Positions 21,176 to 30,665 of a DNA stretch of 43,807 nt are shown in pieces. The notes beneath the pieces were generated by a model. That model made no database searches, was not told the DNA's origin, and saw only the letters and a program-made list of their open reading frames with translations. Both the position numbers and the translations under genes were made by a program. How positions within the stretch are numbered: position 1 is the stretch's first letter; each line of letters begins with the position of its first letter. The stretch spans positions 1 through 43,807 of the forward strand of contig JAILFT010000047.1 of the NCBI GenBank assembly GCA_024697425.1. Reading direction: 5' to 3'. The stretch comes from Butyrivibrio sp. GTDB taxonomy: Bacteria; Bacillota; Clostridia; Lachnospirales; Lachnospiraceae.

Positions 21176-24061
21176 ATGGCAACTAAAAAACGGGGAAAAT
21201 CTACAAAAAAGGCAAACATCCGCGAGGAGGAGTTTGACTATTCCTTAAAGAGTGAGCTCATCGTGCTGGCCATGGTGGCGCTTACCATCTTTCTTTTTCT
21301 GTGCAATTTTGGAGTATGCGGCGCTCTGGGCAATGCTGTGAGCGGCGTTCTTTTCGGACTCTTTGGATTAACTGCATATATAGCGCCTCTGGTGGCCCTT
21401 GGAGCAGTGGCTATCGGAATAGCGAATTTCGGCTCAAGTGCAGCTACCCGGAAGATTGTGTCCGGCGTAGTTCTTTTTCTGATACTGGGAATGGTGGCAG
21501 ATCTTTTGACCGGTCGTCCCCAGGGCATGAATTCCTATGACATTAAGTACATATACAGTGAGGCAAGTGCCGGCAGAAACGGCGGCGGATTCTTTGCGGG
21601 GTCGCTGGCCTATGCTTCCTATAAATTTCTGTCTCTGGCGGGAACAGCGCTTTTGATCCTGCTTATTGGAATAGCGGCGATTGTGATCTTCACTCAGCAT
21701 TCCTTTGTTGGCGGACTTAAGAAGGGCTCGAAACGCATTATCGAAAGGACCAGGCAGGAGGCTGACAACTACAGGGATTATGCCGAGAAGCGCCGTGAGA
21801 AGATGGAGAAGAGGCGGGCTGAGATTGAGGAAGAGAAGCGCCTTCTTATAGAACAGAAGGAAGATGAAAAGATACTTCGAAGAGACCGGAAGGTTATCGG
21901 AGTTACGGAAGATATAACTCTTGATAAAGAGGAAGAGAACGGCGATGACCTGGGTGAGATCAAGCTCCACAACGAAGAGAAGAATAGCAGCAGTAAGCTT
22001 TTCATTCCGGATGAAGATGAGTTCCACGACGATATTCACGAGATCACCATTAAACATGAGATAGAGACCGACGTTGAGGATGACGGTCAGAGAGTATTCA
22101 GGACCGAGCCCGCTATCCACGGTATGGGATATGACGACGCAGAGGACGACAGGCCTGATGAGTACAATGACCACCGATCAGATGATTACTCCTCAAGGAA
22201 TGACAACACACATCAGACTCCTGTTTCAAAGACTGATTCTTCACACCGGGATACTGACGAAGAAGCGGTACGCGATGAACAGACTCATGCTCCCAAATAC
22301 GAGAATATAGAGAAGATACAGGTGGGCAAGCTTGTGGCCAGAGCAGCCCAGGACATTGACGACCGGGATGAGGTACTTTCGGATGTGCCCGTCCATGCAG
22401 AGCATCTTGGAAATGGCATGAACGGAGACTATGTTGTTCATGCTCAGGACCATATCTCCAGGAGCAAGGATGCCGACAGCACCATAACCTCAAGAGGAGG
22501 CTCATCAAGCTCCGCAGTTCTCGATGCCGGAGGCAAGGTTACAAGCCCCGGTATGGAAAAAGAGATAGAGGCCCACAAGAGGAAGATTCCCAAGAAGTAC
22601 GTATTCCCAAGAACCGATCTGCTTGAGAAGGGCGTAAAGAGCAAGAATCCTGATACGGCAAGAACCTTAAGGGAGACTGCAGCCAAGCTTGAAGAGACCA
22701 TGAGGACTTTTGGTGTTAACGTTAAGGTTACCGATATTAGCCAGGGACCTGCGGTTACAAGGTTTGAACTTCAGCCTGAGGCAGGGGTACGTGTTAACAA
22801 GATCGTAAATCTGGCTGACGATATCAAGATGAATCTTGCAGCCAGCGATATCAGAATAGAAGCGCCTATTCCGGGCAAAGCTGCTGTGGGAATTGAGGTT
22901 CCCAACAAGGAGAATCAGGCGGTTGCGCTGCGAGACCTTTTGGAGTCTCCGGAATTCAGAGATTTCTCCTCAAGACTGGCATTTGCAGTTGGTAAGGACA
23001 TAGCGGGCAAGACGGTTGTTACGGATATTGCCAAGATGCCTCACCTTCTTATTGCAGGCGCTACGGGATCAGGTAAATCGGTTTGTATCAATACCATCAT
23101 CATGAGCCTTCTGTATAAGGCCAAGCCCGAAGAAGTTCAGATGATCATGATCGATCCCAAGATTGTAGAGCTTTCTGTTTACAACGGTATTCCTCATCTG
23201 ATGATCCCTGTTGTGACAGATCCCAAGAAGGCTGCAGCCGCACTGAACTGGGCAGTTGCAGAGATGACCAACAGATACAAGAAATTTGCAGATACCGGAG
23301 TAAGGGACCTGAAGGGATACAACAAACTTGCTGAGAGCAGCGGTGATCCCGATATGGAGGTGCTTCCTCAGATAGTTGTTATTGTGGACGAGCTTGCAGA
23401 CCTTATGATGGTTTCCGCCAATGAAGTAGAGGATGCAATCTGCAGACTGACTCAGCTGGCAAGAGCTGCGGGAATCCACCTTATAATTGCAACTCAGAGA
23501 CCTTCGGTGGATGTCATCACCGGCCTTATCAAGGCCAATATGCCAAGCCGAATTGCCTTTGCGGTTTCCAGCGGTGTTGACTCCAGAACAATCCTTGATA
23601 TCAACGGTGCCGAGAAACTTCTTGGTAAGGGCGACATGCTCTTTTACCCGCAGGGATATACAAAGCCCGCCAGAGTACAGGGCGCTTTCGTATCCGACAA
23701 GGAAGTTCAAAAAGTTACTGATTTCTTACGCAATCAGGGAATGGAATCTTCTTACAATGAAGAGGCCATGAATAGAATAGACAGTATGGCAGTATCCTCA
23801 GGATCGGGCTCCGGCCAAGGCGCGTCAGATTCCGACTCCGACAGAGATGAGTACTTTGTTCAGGCAGGGAACATTATTATAGACAAAGAGAAGGCTTCCA
23901 TCGGAATGCTCCAAAGAGTATTCAAGATCGGCTTCAACAGAGCGGCCAGGATAATGGATCAGCTTTGCGAAGCGGGAGTCGTAGGCGAGGAGGAAGGTAC
24001 CAAGCCGAGGAAAGTACTGATGACGCAGGCGGAGTTTGAAGCTTACCTTAACCAAGAGTAA
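21176..24061 (+). CDS. ftsK: DNA translocase FtsK/SpoIIIE
   Basis: FtsK/SpoIIIE proteins pump double-stranded DNA through the septum so that chromosomes clear during division or sporulation. The protein is 961 residues. Four membrane helices lie in about 20-180. A 300-residue charged, Asp/Glu/His-rich linker follows. The alpha/beta RecA-like motor has Walker A GATGSGKS at about 624-631, Walker [14 protein letters not shown] near 735, and [20 protein letters not shown]. The gamma winged helix that reads oriented DNA sites occupies about 885-957 ([20 protein letters not shown]). The start at ATG 21176 has GCGGGG upstream. Cell-division versus sporulation role cannot be told from sequence. fhs follows after a structured 131-nt gap. 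Confidence 0.96.
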   Translation: MATKKRGKSTKKANIREEEFDYSLKSELIVLAMVALTIFLFLCNFGVCGALGNAVSGVLFGLFGLTAYIAPLVALGAVAIGIANFGSSAATRKIVSGVVLFLILGMVADLLTGRPQGMNSYDIKYIYSEASAGRNGGGFFAGSLAYASYKFLSLAGTALLILLIGIAAIVIFTQHSFVGGLKKGSKRIIERTRQEADNYRDYAEKRREKMEKRRAEIEEEKRLLIEQKEDEKILRRDRKVIGVTEDITLDKEEENGDDLGEIKLHNEEKNSSSKLFIPDEDEFHDDIHEITIKHEIETDVEDDGQRVFRTEPAIHGMGYDDAEDDRPDEYNDHRSDDYSSRNDNTHQTPVSKTDSSHRDTDEEAVRDEQTHAPKYENIEKIQVGKLVARAAQDIDDRDEVLSDVPVHAEHLGNGMNGDYVVHAQDHISRSKDADSTITSRGGSSSSAVLDAGGKVTSPGMEKEIEAHKRKIPKKYVFPRTDLLEKGVKSKNPDTARTLRETAAKLEETMRTFGVNVKVTDISQGPAVTRFELQPEAGVRVNKIVNLADDIKMNLAASDIRIEAPIPGKAAVGIEVPNKENQAVALRDLLESPEFRDFSSRLAFAVGKDIAGKTVVTDIAKMPHLLIAGATGSGKSVCINTIIMSLLYKAKPEEVQMIMIDPKIVELSVYNGIPHLMIPVVTDPKKAAAALNWAVAEMTNRYKKFADTGVRDLKGYNKLAESSGDPDMEVLPQIVVIVDELADLMMVSANEVEDAICRLTQLARAAGIHLIIATQRPSVDVITGLIKANMPSRIAFAVSSGVDSRTILDINGAEKLLGKGDMLFYPQGYTKPARVQGAFVSDKEVQKVTDFLRNQGMESSYNEEAMNRIDSMAVSSGSGSGQGASDSDSDRDEYFVQAGNIIIDKEKASIGMLQRVFKIGFNRAARIMDQLCEAGVVGEEEGTKPRKVLMTQAEFEAYLNQE

Positions 24062-24102
24062 GCTGCAGTCCGAACCACTTGCTGGTGAGGACGTGAGAAA
24101 GT

Positions 24103-24184
24103 GATGCAAGTGTGAGCGTGCTCTGGCCGAAGGCCGCTGGAATGAGCGCGCGAATCGTTTGCATCGAAGATGCAAAGGAAGGAG
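24103..24184 (+). promoter_or_regulatory. Structured leader RNA ahead of fhs, candidate translational switch
   Basis: Three related segments can pair in two exclusive ways. GATGCAA (24103-24109) pairs with TTGCATC (24159-24165), enclosing GCGTGCTC/GAGCGCGC (24116-24123 with 24144-24151) and the GGCC-GAA-GGCC hairpin (24125-24135). Alternatively TTTGCATC (24158-24165) pairs with GATGCAAA (24169-24176), forming a hairpin directly against the GGAAGGAG ribosome site (24177-24184). There is no T run, so control would be at translation. Upstream, GTCC/GGAC and CCAC/GGTG (24069-24093) form a further helix. It does not match the ZTP or THF riboswitch consensus as I remember them. Confidence 0.5.
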
Positions 24185-24192
24185 AACTGCAA

Positions 24193-25869
24193 ATGGCTGT
24201 AAAGAGTGACATCGAGATCGCACAGGAAGCAAAGATGCTTCACATCAGGGAGGTTGCCGAGAAGATCGGTATAACCGAGGACGACCTGGAGTACTACGGA
24301 CGGTACAAGGCTAAACTCACGGAAGAGTATATGAAGAAGGCTTCCGGTGCCAAAAAAGGAAAACTAATCCTTGTAACTGCAATCAACCCTACACCTGCAG
24401 GTGAGGGAAAGACCACTACCAGCGTAGGACTGGGAGATGCCCTTAACCGACTGGGTTATAAGACTGTTATCGCACTTCGTGAACCATCCCTGGGACCGTG
24501 CTTCGGTATCAAGGGCGGCGCTGCCGGCGGCGGATATGCACAGGCTGTTCCCATGGAGGATCTGAACCTGCATTTCACCGGAGATTTCCATGCCATTACA
24601 TCAGCCAATAACCTTCTGGCTGCACTTCTGGACAACCATATCCAGCAGGGCAACGAGCTTGGTATAGATACAAGACAGATCATATGGAAAAGAGCTGAGG
24701 ACATGAACGACAGAGCCCTCAGAAATATAGTTGTCGGTCTTGGTGCAAAGGCCGACGGTGTTCCCAGAGAGGATCACTTCGTAATCACAGTTGCATCTGA
24801 GATCATGGCTATCCTTTGCCTTGCCAGCGACATGGATGACCTCAAGGCAAGACTTTCAAGAATCATTGTTGCTTACACAAGAGACGGCCAGCCCGTTACA
24901 GCCAAGGACCTCAACGCAGTTGGCTCAATGGCAGCTCTTTTGAAGGATGCCATCAAGCCCAACCTTATACAGACCCTGGAGCACACACCTGTATTTGTAC
25001 ATGGCGGACCTTTTGCCAACATCGCACACGGATGTAACTCAGTAAGAGCAACAAGGACTGCTCTTGGAGTTGCTGATTATACAGTAACCGAGGCAGGTTT
25101 CGGTGCTGACCTTGGAGCTGAGAAGTTCCTTGATATCAAGTGCAGGATTGCAGGACTAAAGCCCGATGCGGTTGTGCTGGTTGCTACAGTAAGAGCTCTT
25201 AAGTACAACGGCGGCGTTCCCAAGGCTGAGCTTGGAACAGAGAACCTTGAGGCTCTCAAGAAGGGTATCGTAAACCTTGAGAAGCACATCGAGAACATCC
25301 AGAAGTATAAGGTCCCCGTTGTTGTTACCCTTAACTCCTTCCTCACAGATACAGAGGCAGAGACAGAGTATGTAAGACAGTTCTGCGAAGAGAGAGGCTG
25401 CAAATTTGCTCTTTCAGAGGTGTGGGCAAAAGGCGGCGAAGGCGGAGAAGCTCTTGCTAAGCAGGTTATCGAGACTATCGAGACCAAACCTTCAAATTAC
25501 GAGCCTATCTATGCGGATGACCTTCCTCTCAAGGACAAGATCACAAAGGTTGCCACAGAGATTTACGGTGCAGACGGCGTAACATTCCTTCCTGCAGCAA
25601 GTAAGCAGCTGGCTAAGATCGAGGAGATGGGCTTTGGAAATCTTCCTGTATGTATGGCCAAGACTCAGTATTCACTTTCAGATGATCCTAATATGCTGGG
25701 AAGACCTACAAATTACAACATTACAGTTCGTGAAGCCTATGTTTCCGCAGGAGCAGGCTTTGTGGTTGCACTTACAGGCGCAATCGTAACAATGCCCGGA
25801 CTTCCCAAGAGACCTGCGGCCTTCGATATCGATGTAAATGAGGAAGGCAGGATTACAGGCCTCTTCTAA
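24193..25869 (+). CDS. fhs: Formate-tetrahydrofolate ligase
   Basis: This ligase makes 10-formyl-THF from formate, THF and ATP, feeding purine synthesis and one-carbon metabolism. The ATG at 24193 with GGAAGGAG 9 nt upstream gives 558 residues, the usual length; the frame is open further upstream but that extension would overlap the leader structures. The P-loop [18 protein letters not shown], the [19 protein letters not shown] loop, HFTGDFHAI, and the C-terminal [19 protein letters not shown] are all present. Codon bias is strong. It is followed after 68 nt by folD, which acts on the same folate pool, so the two probably form an operon. Cytoplasmic homotetramer is expected for the family. 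Confidence 0.97.
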   Translation: MAVKSDIEIAQEAKMLHIREVAEKIGITEDDLEYYGRYKAKLTEEYMKKASGAKKGKLILVTAINPTPAGEGKTTTSVGLGDALNRLGYKTVIALREPSLGPCFGIKGGAAGGGYAQAVPMEDLNLHFTGDFHAITSANNLLAALLDNHIQQGNELGIDTRQIIWKRAEDMNDRALRNIVVGLGAKADGVPREDHFVITVASEIMAILCLASDMDDLKARLSRIIVAYTRDGQPVTAKDLNAVGSMAALLKDAIKPNLIQTLEHTPVFVHGGPFANIAHGCNSVRATRTALGVADYTVTEAGFGADLGAEKFLDIKCRIAGLKPDAVVLVATVRALKYNGGVPKAELGTENLEALKKGIVNLEKHIENIQKYKVPVVVTLNSFLTDTEAETEYVRQFCEERGCKFALSEVWAKGGEGGEALAKQVIETIETKPSNYEPIYADDLPLKDKITKVATEIYGADGVTFLPAASKQLAKIEEMGFGNLPVCMAKTQYSLSDDPNMLGRPTNYNITVREAYVSAGAGFVVALTGAIVTMPGLPKRPAAFDIDVNEEGRITGLF

Positions 25870-25878
25870 GGTATATCA

Positions 25879-25907
25879 GGATTGCAAAAAAAGAATCATA
25901 GCAATCC
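25879..25907 (+). promoter_or_regulatory. Intercistronic hairpin between fhs and folD
   Basis: GGATTGC (25879-25885) pairs with GCAATCC (25901-25907) around a 15-nt A-rich loop, with weaker flanking ATAT pairing. No T run follows, so it is more likely an RNA processing or stability element than a terminator. The AAAGGAG site of folD lies about 20 nt downstream. Confidence 0.45.
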
Positions 25908-25937
25908 GTATATCACATTTGATAAAGGAGAACGAAC

Positions 25938-26789
25938 ATGACACTTATAGACGGTAAAGCCATATCGGCACAGATAAAGGATGAGCTCAAAGAGAGGACC
26001 AGAGAGCTTAAGGAAAGAGGCATCGAGGTTACACTGGCAGTTATCCTTGTGGGGGAGGATCCCGCATCCCAGGTATATGTAAGGAACAAGAAAAGGGCCT
26101 GTGAATACATCGGTTACAGATCTCTTTCCTACGAGCTTCCTGCAGATACAACACAGGAGAAGCTTCTTGAACTTGTTGAAGAACTCAACGGCAGAGATGA
26201 TGTGGACGGAATTCTGGTACAGATGCCGCTTCCGGGGCACATTAACGAAAAGGCTGTTATTGAGGCCATCAGTCCCGACAAGGACGTTGACGGTTTCCAT
26301 CCCGTAAACGTTGGAAGGCTCTGCATAGGAGAGGAAGGGTTCGTATCCTGTACTCCCGCAGGCGTTATCCAGCTTATAAAGCGTGGATGCCCGGATTTTG
26401 ATATCACAGGCAAGGAATGCGTTATCGTAGGAAGATCCAACATCGTTGGCAAGCCCATGGCACTTCTTATGCTCAGGGAGAATGCCACTGTTACAGTGGC
26501 TCATTCCAGAACCGCCGATCTTAAGGCAGTATGCAAAAGAGCTGACATCATTATTGCAGCCGTTGGCAAAGCCGGAATGATCACAGAGGATTATGTCAAA
26601 GAGGGAGCTGTAGTCATTGATGTCGGCATCAACAGAACAGAAGACGGCAAGCTCTGCGGAGACGTTAAGTTTGATGAAGTGAGCAGGATTGCCGGAGCCA
26701 TCACTCCGGTACCCGGCGGTGTCGGGCCCATGACCATTGCCATGCTCATGAACAACTGCTATGAAGCAGCGCTTCGCCATAACAGGTAA
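25938..26789 (+). CDS. folD: Bifunctional methylene-THF dehydrogenase / methenyl-THF cyclohydrolase
   Basis: FolD oxidises 5,10-methylene-THF with NADP and hydrolyses 5,10-methenyl-THF to 10-formyl-THF. The protein is 283 residues, the normal size. Diagnostic stretches are YVRNKKRACEYIGYRS with the catalytic Lys, QMPLPGHINEKAVIEAI, PDKDVDGFHPVNVG, the Rossmann motif VIVGRSNIVGKPMALL and the C-terminal ITPVPGGVGPMTIAML. AAAGGAG precedes the ATG. With fhs immediately upstream, this gives the cell the full route between formate, 10-formyl-, methenyl- and methylene-THF. Confidence 0.97.
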   Translation: MTLIDGKAISAQIKDELKERTRELKERGIEVTLAVILVGEDPASQVYVRNKKRACEYIGYRSLSYELPADTTQEKLLELVEELNGRDDVDGILVQMPLPGHINEKAVIEAISPDKDVDGFHPVNVGRLCIGEEGFVSCTPAGVIQLIKRGCPDFDITGKECVIVGRSNIVGKPMALLMLRENATVTVAHSRTADLKAVCKRADIIIAAVGKAGMITEDYVKEGAVVIDVGINRTEDGKLCGDVKFDEVSRIAGAITPVPGGVGPMTIAMLMNNCYEAALRHNR

Positions 26790-26814
26790 AAGAGATTTAT
26801 CAGGGTGATACTGC

Positions 26815-28269
26815 ATGAAATGTCCTAATTGCGGTCTTGAGATTCCCGAAGGGCAGATGTTCTGTAACAGTTGCGGTACAGAGATAAACATTGTCCCGGA
26901 TTTTGAGCCGGAGGTTGAAAATGAAATAAATGCCACCCTTTCGGGGCTGGCAGACGAACTGAATAAAGACGATCAGGCCTCCGGTAAAGGCGGGGACAGA
27001 AGGAAGAACAATTCCGGATTCTTTGGTGAGAAAGCCGAAAGAATGAGGCTTATTATCAATGTTGCTCTTGTTTTTCTCATGATAGCAATTGGAATAGGTG
27101 CATTTCTGATCTACATGAACAGTACCAATGTCAGGTATGTCAGGAAGGCTGAGGAAGCAAGGCAAGCGGGAAATCTTACCCAGGCCATAGGCTATCTTAA
27201 GCAGGCCAACAGGGAGAATCCCACCAATTCGGATATTATTTTCAGACTCTCTGATTACTATCTTGAAAACGGCGACGCCACAGAGGCTATTGATTCACTG
27301 AAGCTCATTACTGAGTCGGATCTTTTCCCTGAGGATAAGGTAAGGACTGCTTACGAGAGCATGATCTCCGTTTACAGACAGACCGGTGATTATGAGGGTA
27401 TTGAACAAATGCTTTCTTCAGGAGACAGCGAGATAGTATCGTCATTGAGGGGCAAATATGTTCCAAATATGCCAAGCATGTCTCCTTCATCAGGAACTTA
27501 TGAGTCTGTCAGCGTGACTTTAAGTCTTCTTGACGGATCAGGAAATAAGATCTACTACACGGTCAATGACGGAGAGCCGGATGAGGGAAGTATCCTCTAT
27601 GAGAGCGATATTGTTCTTACTGAGGAGGGGACCTATAATGTCAAGGCTGTGGCTGTAAATGAATTTGGGATAGCCAGTGTGGTTTCGGAGAATGAGTATG
27701 TGATCGAGAGGGGAGCGCCGCTTCCGCCCGAGATCATGGAGCCCAGCGGTGATTATTATCAGAACACCATGATCGTGGCTGTGGCAGAAGCCGGAGTGAG
27801 CATTTTCTATACTACTGACGGAACAGAGCCCACAATGGAGTCCAAACAGTACATATCGCCTATCACCATGCCCATGGGTACGTCTCATTTTAACTTCATT
27901 GCTTTTGATAATGCCGGCAATGCCAGTGAGATAGTAGAAAGAGACTATCACCTTGTCTACACAAGGCTGGTATCCACCGAGCAGGCAGTGAATAACCTTG
28001 TGAACACCCTGGTAAGGCTTGATATTCTTCTTGATACTTCAGGTAAGGTAAGAGGAATAGAGGGGCACAACGAGTATATTTATAACTCCATCATCGAGAT
28101 TGAGGGTGCCGGAGAATATTATGTCGTTGCGGAGAACCATGTTCTGAACGACGGAACATCGGCTCCTACGGGGCTTATGTACGCAGTAAATACCCATGAC
28201 GGTACAGTAAACAGACTGGGATATGATTCCAGCGGCAAATATACACTTATCACTATTTCAAACAGGTGA
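26815..28269 (+). CDS. Zinc-ribbon, single-helix, TPR and chitobiase-C-domain protein
   Basis: 484 residues with an unusual domain order. A zinc ribbon sits at the N-terminus (C3, C6, C17, C20). An acidic then basic linker leads to one membrane helix at about 80-101 (INVALVFLMIAIGIGAFLIY). TPR-like helices occupy about 107-210 (RKAEEARQAGNLTQAIGYL). Two domains of the chitobiase/beta-hexosaminidase C-terminal type follow at about 218-298 and 302-380; the second has the hallmark IFYTTDGTEPTMESKQY. The last 100 residues are unassigned. Topology would place the ribbon in the cytoplasm and the rest outside. A role in the envelope is inferred; no enzymatic motif is seen. The ribosome site (AGGGTGA) is modest, and the gene starts 25 nt after folD. 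Confidence 0.8.
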   Translation: MKCPNCGLEIPEGQMFCNSCGTEINIVPDFEPEVENEINATLSGLADELNKDDQASGKGGDRRKNNSGFFGEKAERMRLIINVALVFLMIAIGIGAFLIYMNSTNVRYVRKAEEARQAGNLTQAIGYLKQANRENPTNSDIIFRLSDYYLENGDATEAIDSLKLITESDLFPEDKVRTAYESMISVYRQTGDYEGIEQMLSSGDSEIVSSLRGKYVPNMPSMSPSSGTYESVSVTLSLLDGSGNKIYYTVNDGEPDEGSILYESDIVLTEEGTYNVKAVAVNEFGIASVVSENEYVIERGAPLPPEIMEPSGDYYQNTMIVAVAEAGVSIFYTTDGTEPTMESKQYISPITMPMGTSHFNFIAFDNAGNASEIVERDYHLVYTRLVSTEQAVNNLVNTLVRLDILLDTSGKVRGIEGHNEYIYNSIIEIEGAGEYYVVAENHVLNDGTSAPTGLMYAVNTHDGTVNRLGYDSSGKYTLITISNR

Positions 28270-28278
28270 TGATTTTAA

Positions 28279-28307
28279 TTGATATTTAAATAACCATCAT
28301 TTACAAT
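28279..28307 (+). promoter_or_regulatory. Promoter of nfnA-nfnB
   Basis: TTGATA (28279-28284), 17-nt spacer, TACAAT (28302-28307). A further TATAAT at 28311-28316 lacks a matching -35. The leader to the ATG at 28352 is about 40 nt. Confidence 0.7.
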
Positions 28308-28351
28308 ATCTATAATTATGCAAAAAACGAAAAAAGCGTAGGAGGGAGATT

Positions 28352-29227
28352 ATGTTCAAAATTTTAGAGGCTAAAGAGCTGACAACGAACATTTTCCAGA
28401 TGATCGTTGAAGCTCCCCGTGTGGCCAGTGCCTGCTTACCCGGACAATTCCTTATTATCCGTGTAGACAAGGATGGGGAAAGAATTCCGCTTACAATCTG
28501 TGATTACGACAGGGAGAAGGGAACAGTTGAGATTGTTGTTCAGGCGATCGGTGCCGAGACATTTAAGCTTTCCAAGCTTAAGGCCGGCGACTGCCTTGCT
28601 GATGTTGTAGGCCCATTGGGAAATGCATCTGATCTTTGCTTTGAGGACATCGAAGAACTCAAGAAAAAGAAGATCGTTTTCATTGCCGGCGGCGTAGGCA
28701 CAGCTCCTGTTTATCCTCAGGCTAAGTGGCTCAAAGAGCATGGCGTGGACTGTGATGTTATCATCGGTGCCAAGAACAAAGACCTGGTAATTCTTGAGGA
28801 CAGATTCAAAGAGGTATGTAATCTTCATATCACTACTGATGATGGCTCCTACGGAAGATCGGGTATGGTTACGGTTGCTCTTCAGGACCTTTGGAATGAA
28901 GGCAACAAGTATGATCATTGCGTAGCTATCGGACCTATGATCATGATGAAATTTGTATGCAAACTGACAAAAGAGCTGGGAATCCCCACTGTTGTCAGCA
29001 TGAATCCTATTATGGTTGACGGAACCGGAATGTGCGGTGCCTGCCGTCTTACAGTTGATGGACAGGTTAAGTTCGCCTGCGTTGACGGACCTGAGTTTGA
29101 CGGCCACAAGGTTGATTTTGATCAGGCTATGAATCGTATGAAGCTCTACAAGACAGAAGAAGGCAGACTCATGCTCAAGGCTCAGGAAGGTGACACTCAC
29201 CACGGCGGATGCGGAAATTGCGATTAA
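28352..29227 (+). CDS. nfnA: NADH-dependent ferredoxin:NADP+ oxidoreductase small subunit
   Basis: NfnA is the FAD and [2Fe-2S] subunit that exchanges electrons with NADH in the flavin-bifurcating NfnAB complex. 291 residues. The FAD region contains PLTICDYDREKGTVEIVVQ, the NAD region IVFIAGGVGTAPVYPQAKWL, and the iron-sulfur site DGTGMCGACRL with C228, C231 and C243; the Asp upstream (D223) is, as I recall from the Thermotoga structure, the fourth ligand. A Cys-His tail HHGGCGNCD ends the protein. The same fold occurs in dihydroorotate dehydrogenase electron-transfer subunits, but the partner gene 28 nt downstream is of the GltD type, which decides for NfnA. GGAGGGAG precedes the ATG. Confidence 0.92.
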   Translation: MFKILEAKELTTNIFQMIVEAPRVASACLPGQFLIIRVDKDGERIPLTICDYDREKGTVEIVVQAIGAETFKLSKLKAGDCLADVVGPLGNASDLCFEDIEELKKKKIVFIAGGVGTAPVYPQAKWLKEHGVDCDVIIGAKNKDLVILEDRFKEVCNLHITTDDGSYGRSGMVTVALQDLWNEGNKYDHCVAIGPMIMMKFVCKLTKELGIPTVVSMNPIMVDGTGMCGACRLTVDGQVKFACVDGPEFDGHKVDFDQAMNRMKLYKTEEGRLMLKAQEGDTHHGGCGNCD

Positions 29228-29255
29228 CTTTGTCGATGAGAATAGGAGAATAAAT

Positions 29256-30641
29256 ATGGATGGATTTGTACGAGTTCCTGTCCGTGAACAGGAAGCAAAA
29301 GTAAGAGCCACAAACTTCAAGGAAGTTTGTCTTGGATACAACAAAGAAGAAGCAGAAAAAGAAGCTGCAAGATGCCTTAATTGCCCGAATCCCAAATGTG
29401 TTGCCGGATGTCCCGTTTCCATCGATATCCCCGGATTCATTCAGCAGGTTAAGGAAGGCAACGTTGAAGCCGCTTACCAGGTTATCAGCAAGTCCAGTGC
29501 ACTGCCTGCAGTATGTGGACGTGTTTGTCCTCAGGAGAGCCAGTGCGAAGGAAAGTGCGTAAGAGGAATCAAGGGAGATCCCGTTTCCATCGGTAAACTT
29601 GAGAGATATGTTGCAGATTCTGCAAGAGAACTTGGAATCAAGCCTGAAGGAGCCAAGGAGAAGAAGGGCAAGAAGGTTGCCGTAATAGGATCAGGTCCTT
29701 CCGGACTTACCTGCGCAGGAGACCTTGCAAAGATGGGCTATGATGTAACTATCTTTGAGGCACTTCATGAGGCAGGCGGCGTTCTGGTTTATGGTATCCC
29801 TGAGTTCCGTCTTCCCAAGGATGACGTTGTTAAGAAGGAAATTGAGAACGTTAAGGCTCTTGGCGTTAAGCTGGAGACTGACGTTGTAATAGGAAAGTCT
29901 GTTACCATTGATGAACTCATGGAGAAGGAGGGCTTCGAGGCCGTATTTATCGGATCCGGCGCAGGACTTCCCAGATTCATGAACATCCCCGGCGAGCAGG
30001 CTATGGGTGTATTCTCAGCTAATGAGTATCTCACAAGAAGCAACCTTATGAAGGCTTTTGACGAGAATTCAACAACACCTATCATGAAGGCTAAAAAGTG
30101 CGTAGTTGTCGGCGGCGGAAACGTTGCTATGGACGCTGCAAGAACAGCTCTTCGTCTTGGAGCTGAGGTTCACGTTGTTTACAGACGTGGTGAGGAAGAG
30201 CTTCCCGCACGTAAGGAAGAGGTTCATCACGCTAAGGAGGAGGGCATCATCTTTGACCTTCTCACTAACCCCGTAGAGATCCATGAGGATGAGAACGGCT
30301 GGGTAAAGAGCATCACATGTATCAGAATGGAACTTGGTGAGCCCGATGAGTCAGGCAGAAGAAGCCCTGTTGAGATCCCCGGATCTGAGTTCGAGATTGA
30401 GTGTGACGCTGTTATCATGTCACTGGGAACCTCACCCAATCCTCTTATTTCATCTACAACTAAGGGACTTGAGGTAAACAGAAGGAAATGTATCGTTGCT
30501 GAGGAAGCAAACGGACAGACTTCCAAACCCGGTGTATTTGCCGGTGGAGATGCCGTTACAGGTGCAGCTACAGTAATCCTTGCCATGGGTGCAGGAAGAG
30601 CTGCCGCTAAGGGTATTGACGAGTATCTCTCAAATAAATAA
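29256..30641 (+). CDS. nfnB: NADH-dependent ferredoxin:NADP+ oxidoreductase large subunit (GltD-type)
   Basis: NfnB carries the bifurcating FAD and two [4Fe-4S] clusters and binds NADPH. The ATG at 29256 with AGGAG upstream gives 461 residues. N-terminal cysteines CLNCPNPKCVAGCPVSIDIP and VCGRVCPQESQCEGKCVRG bind iron-sulfur clusters. The FAD motif is VIGSGPSGLTCAGDLAKMG, followed by YGIPEFRLPK and the NADPH motif VVGGGNVAMDAARTALRLG, and the protein closes with GVFAGGDAVTGAATVILAMG. Databases often label such proteins glutamate synthase small chain (gltA/gltD); pairing with nfnA and the absence of a large glutamate synthase gene argue for Nfn. The complex links reduced ferredoxin and NADH oxidation to NADPH formation in anaerobes. 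Confidence 0.93.
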   Translation: MDGFVRVPVREQEAKVRATNFKEVCLGYNKEEAEKEAARCLNCPNPKCVAGCPVSIDIPGFIQQVKEGNVEAAYQVISKSSALPAVCGRVCPQESQCEGKCVRGIKGDPVSIGKLERYVADSARELGIKPEGAKEKKGKKVAVIGSGPSGLTCAGDLAKMGYDVTIFEALHEAGGVLVYGIPEFRLPKDDVVKKEIENVKALGVKLETDVVIGKSVTIDELMEKEGFEAVFIGSGAGLPRFMNIPGEQAMGVFSANEYLTRSNLMKAFDENSTTPIMKAKKCVVVGGGNVAMDAARTALRLGAEVHVVYRRGEEELPARKEEVHHAKEEGIIFDLLTNPVEIHEDENGWVKSITCIRMELGEPDESGRRSPVEIPGSEFEIECDAVIMSLGTSPNPLISSTTKGLEVNRRKCIVAEEANGQTSKPGVFAGGDAVTGAATVILAMGAGRAAAKGIDEYLSNK

Positions 30642-30665
30642 TCAGCCAGTTAGTGAGGAATTTTT

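Noticed and set aside
24112-24192. N-terminal extension of fhs from GTG 24112
   Set aside because: The extension has no ribosome site and makes the protein longer than the family; GGAAGGAG points to ATG 24193.
24062-24192. Assignment of the fhs leader to the ZTP or THF riboswitch class
   Set aside because: I could not find the conserved CCGCCTGGGC-like core of ZTP, and the resemblance to the THF 3' segment is limited to about a dozen bases. Left as unclassified.
25896-26936. 346-codon antisense frame over folD
   Set aside because: Same shadow effect opposite a clear folD; residue composition is not protein-like.
28436-29440. 334-codon antisense frame over nfnA and the start of nfnB
   Set aside because: Opposite two well-supported genes; no start signals.
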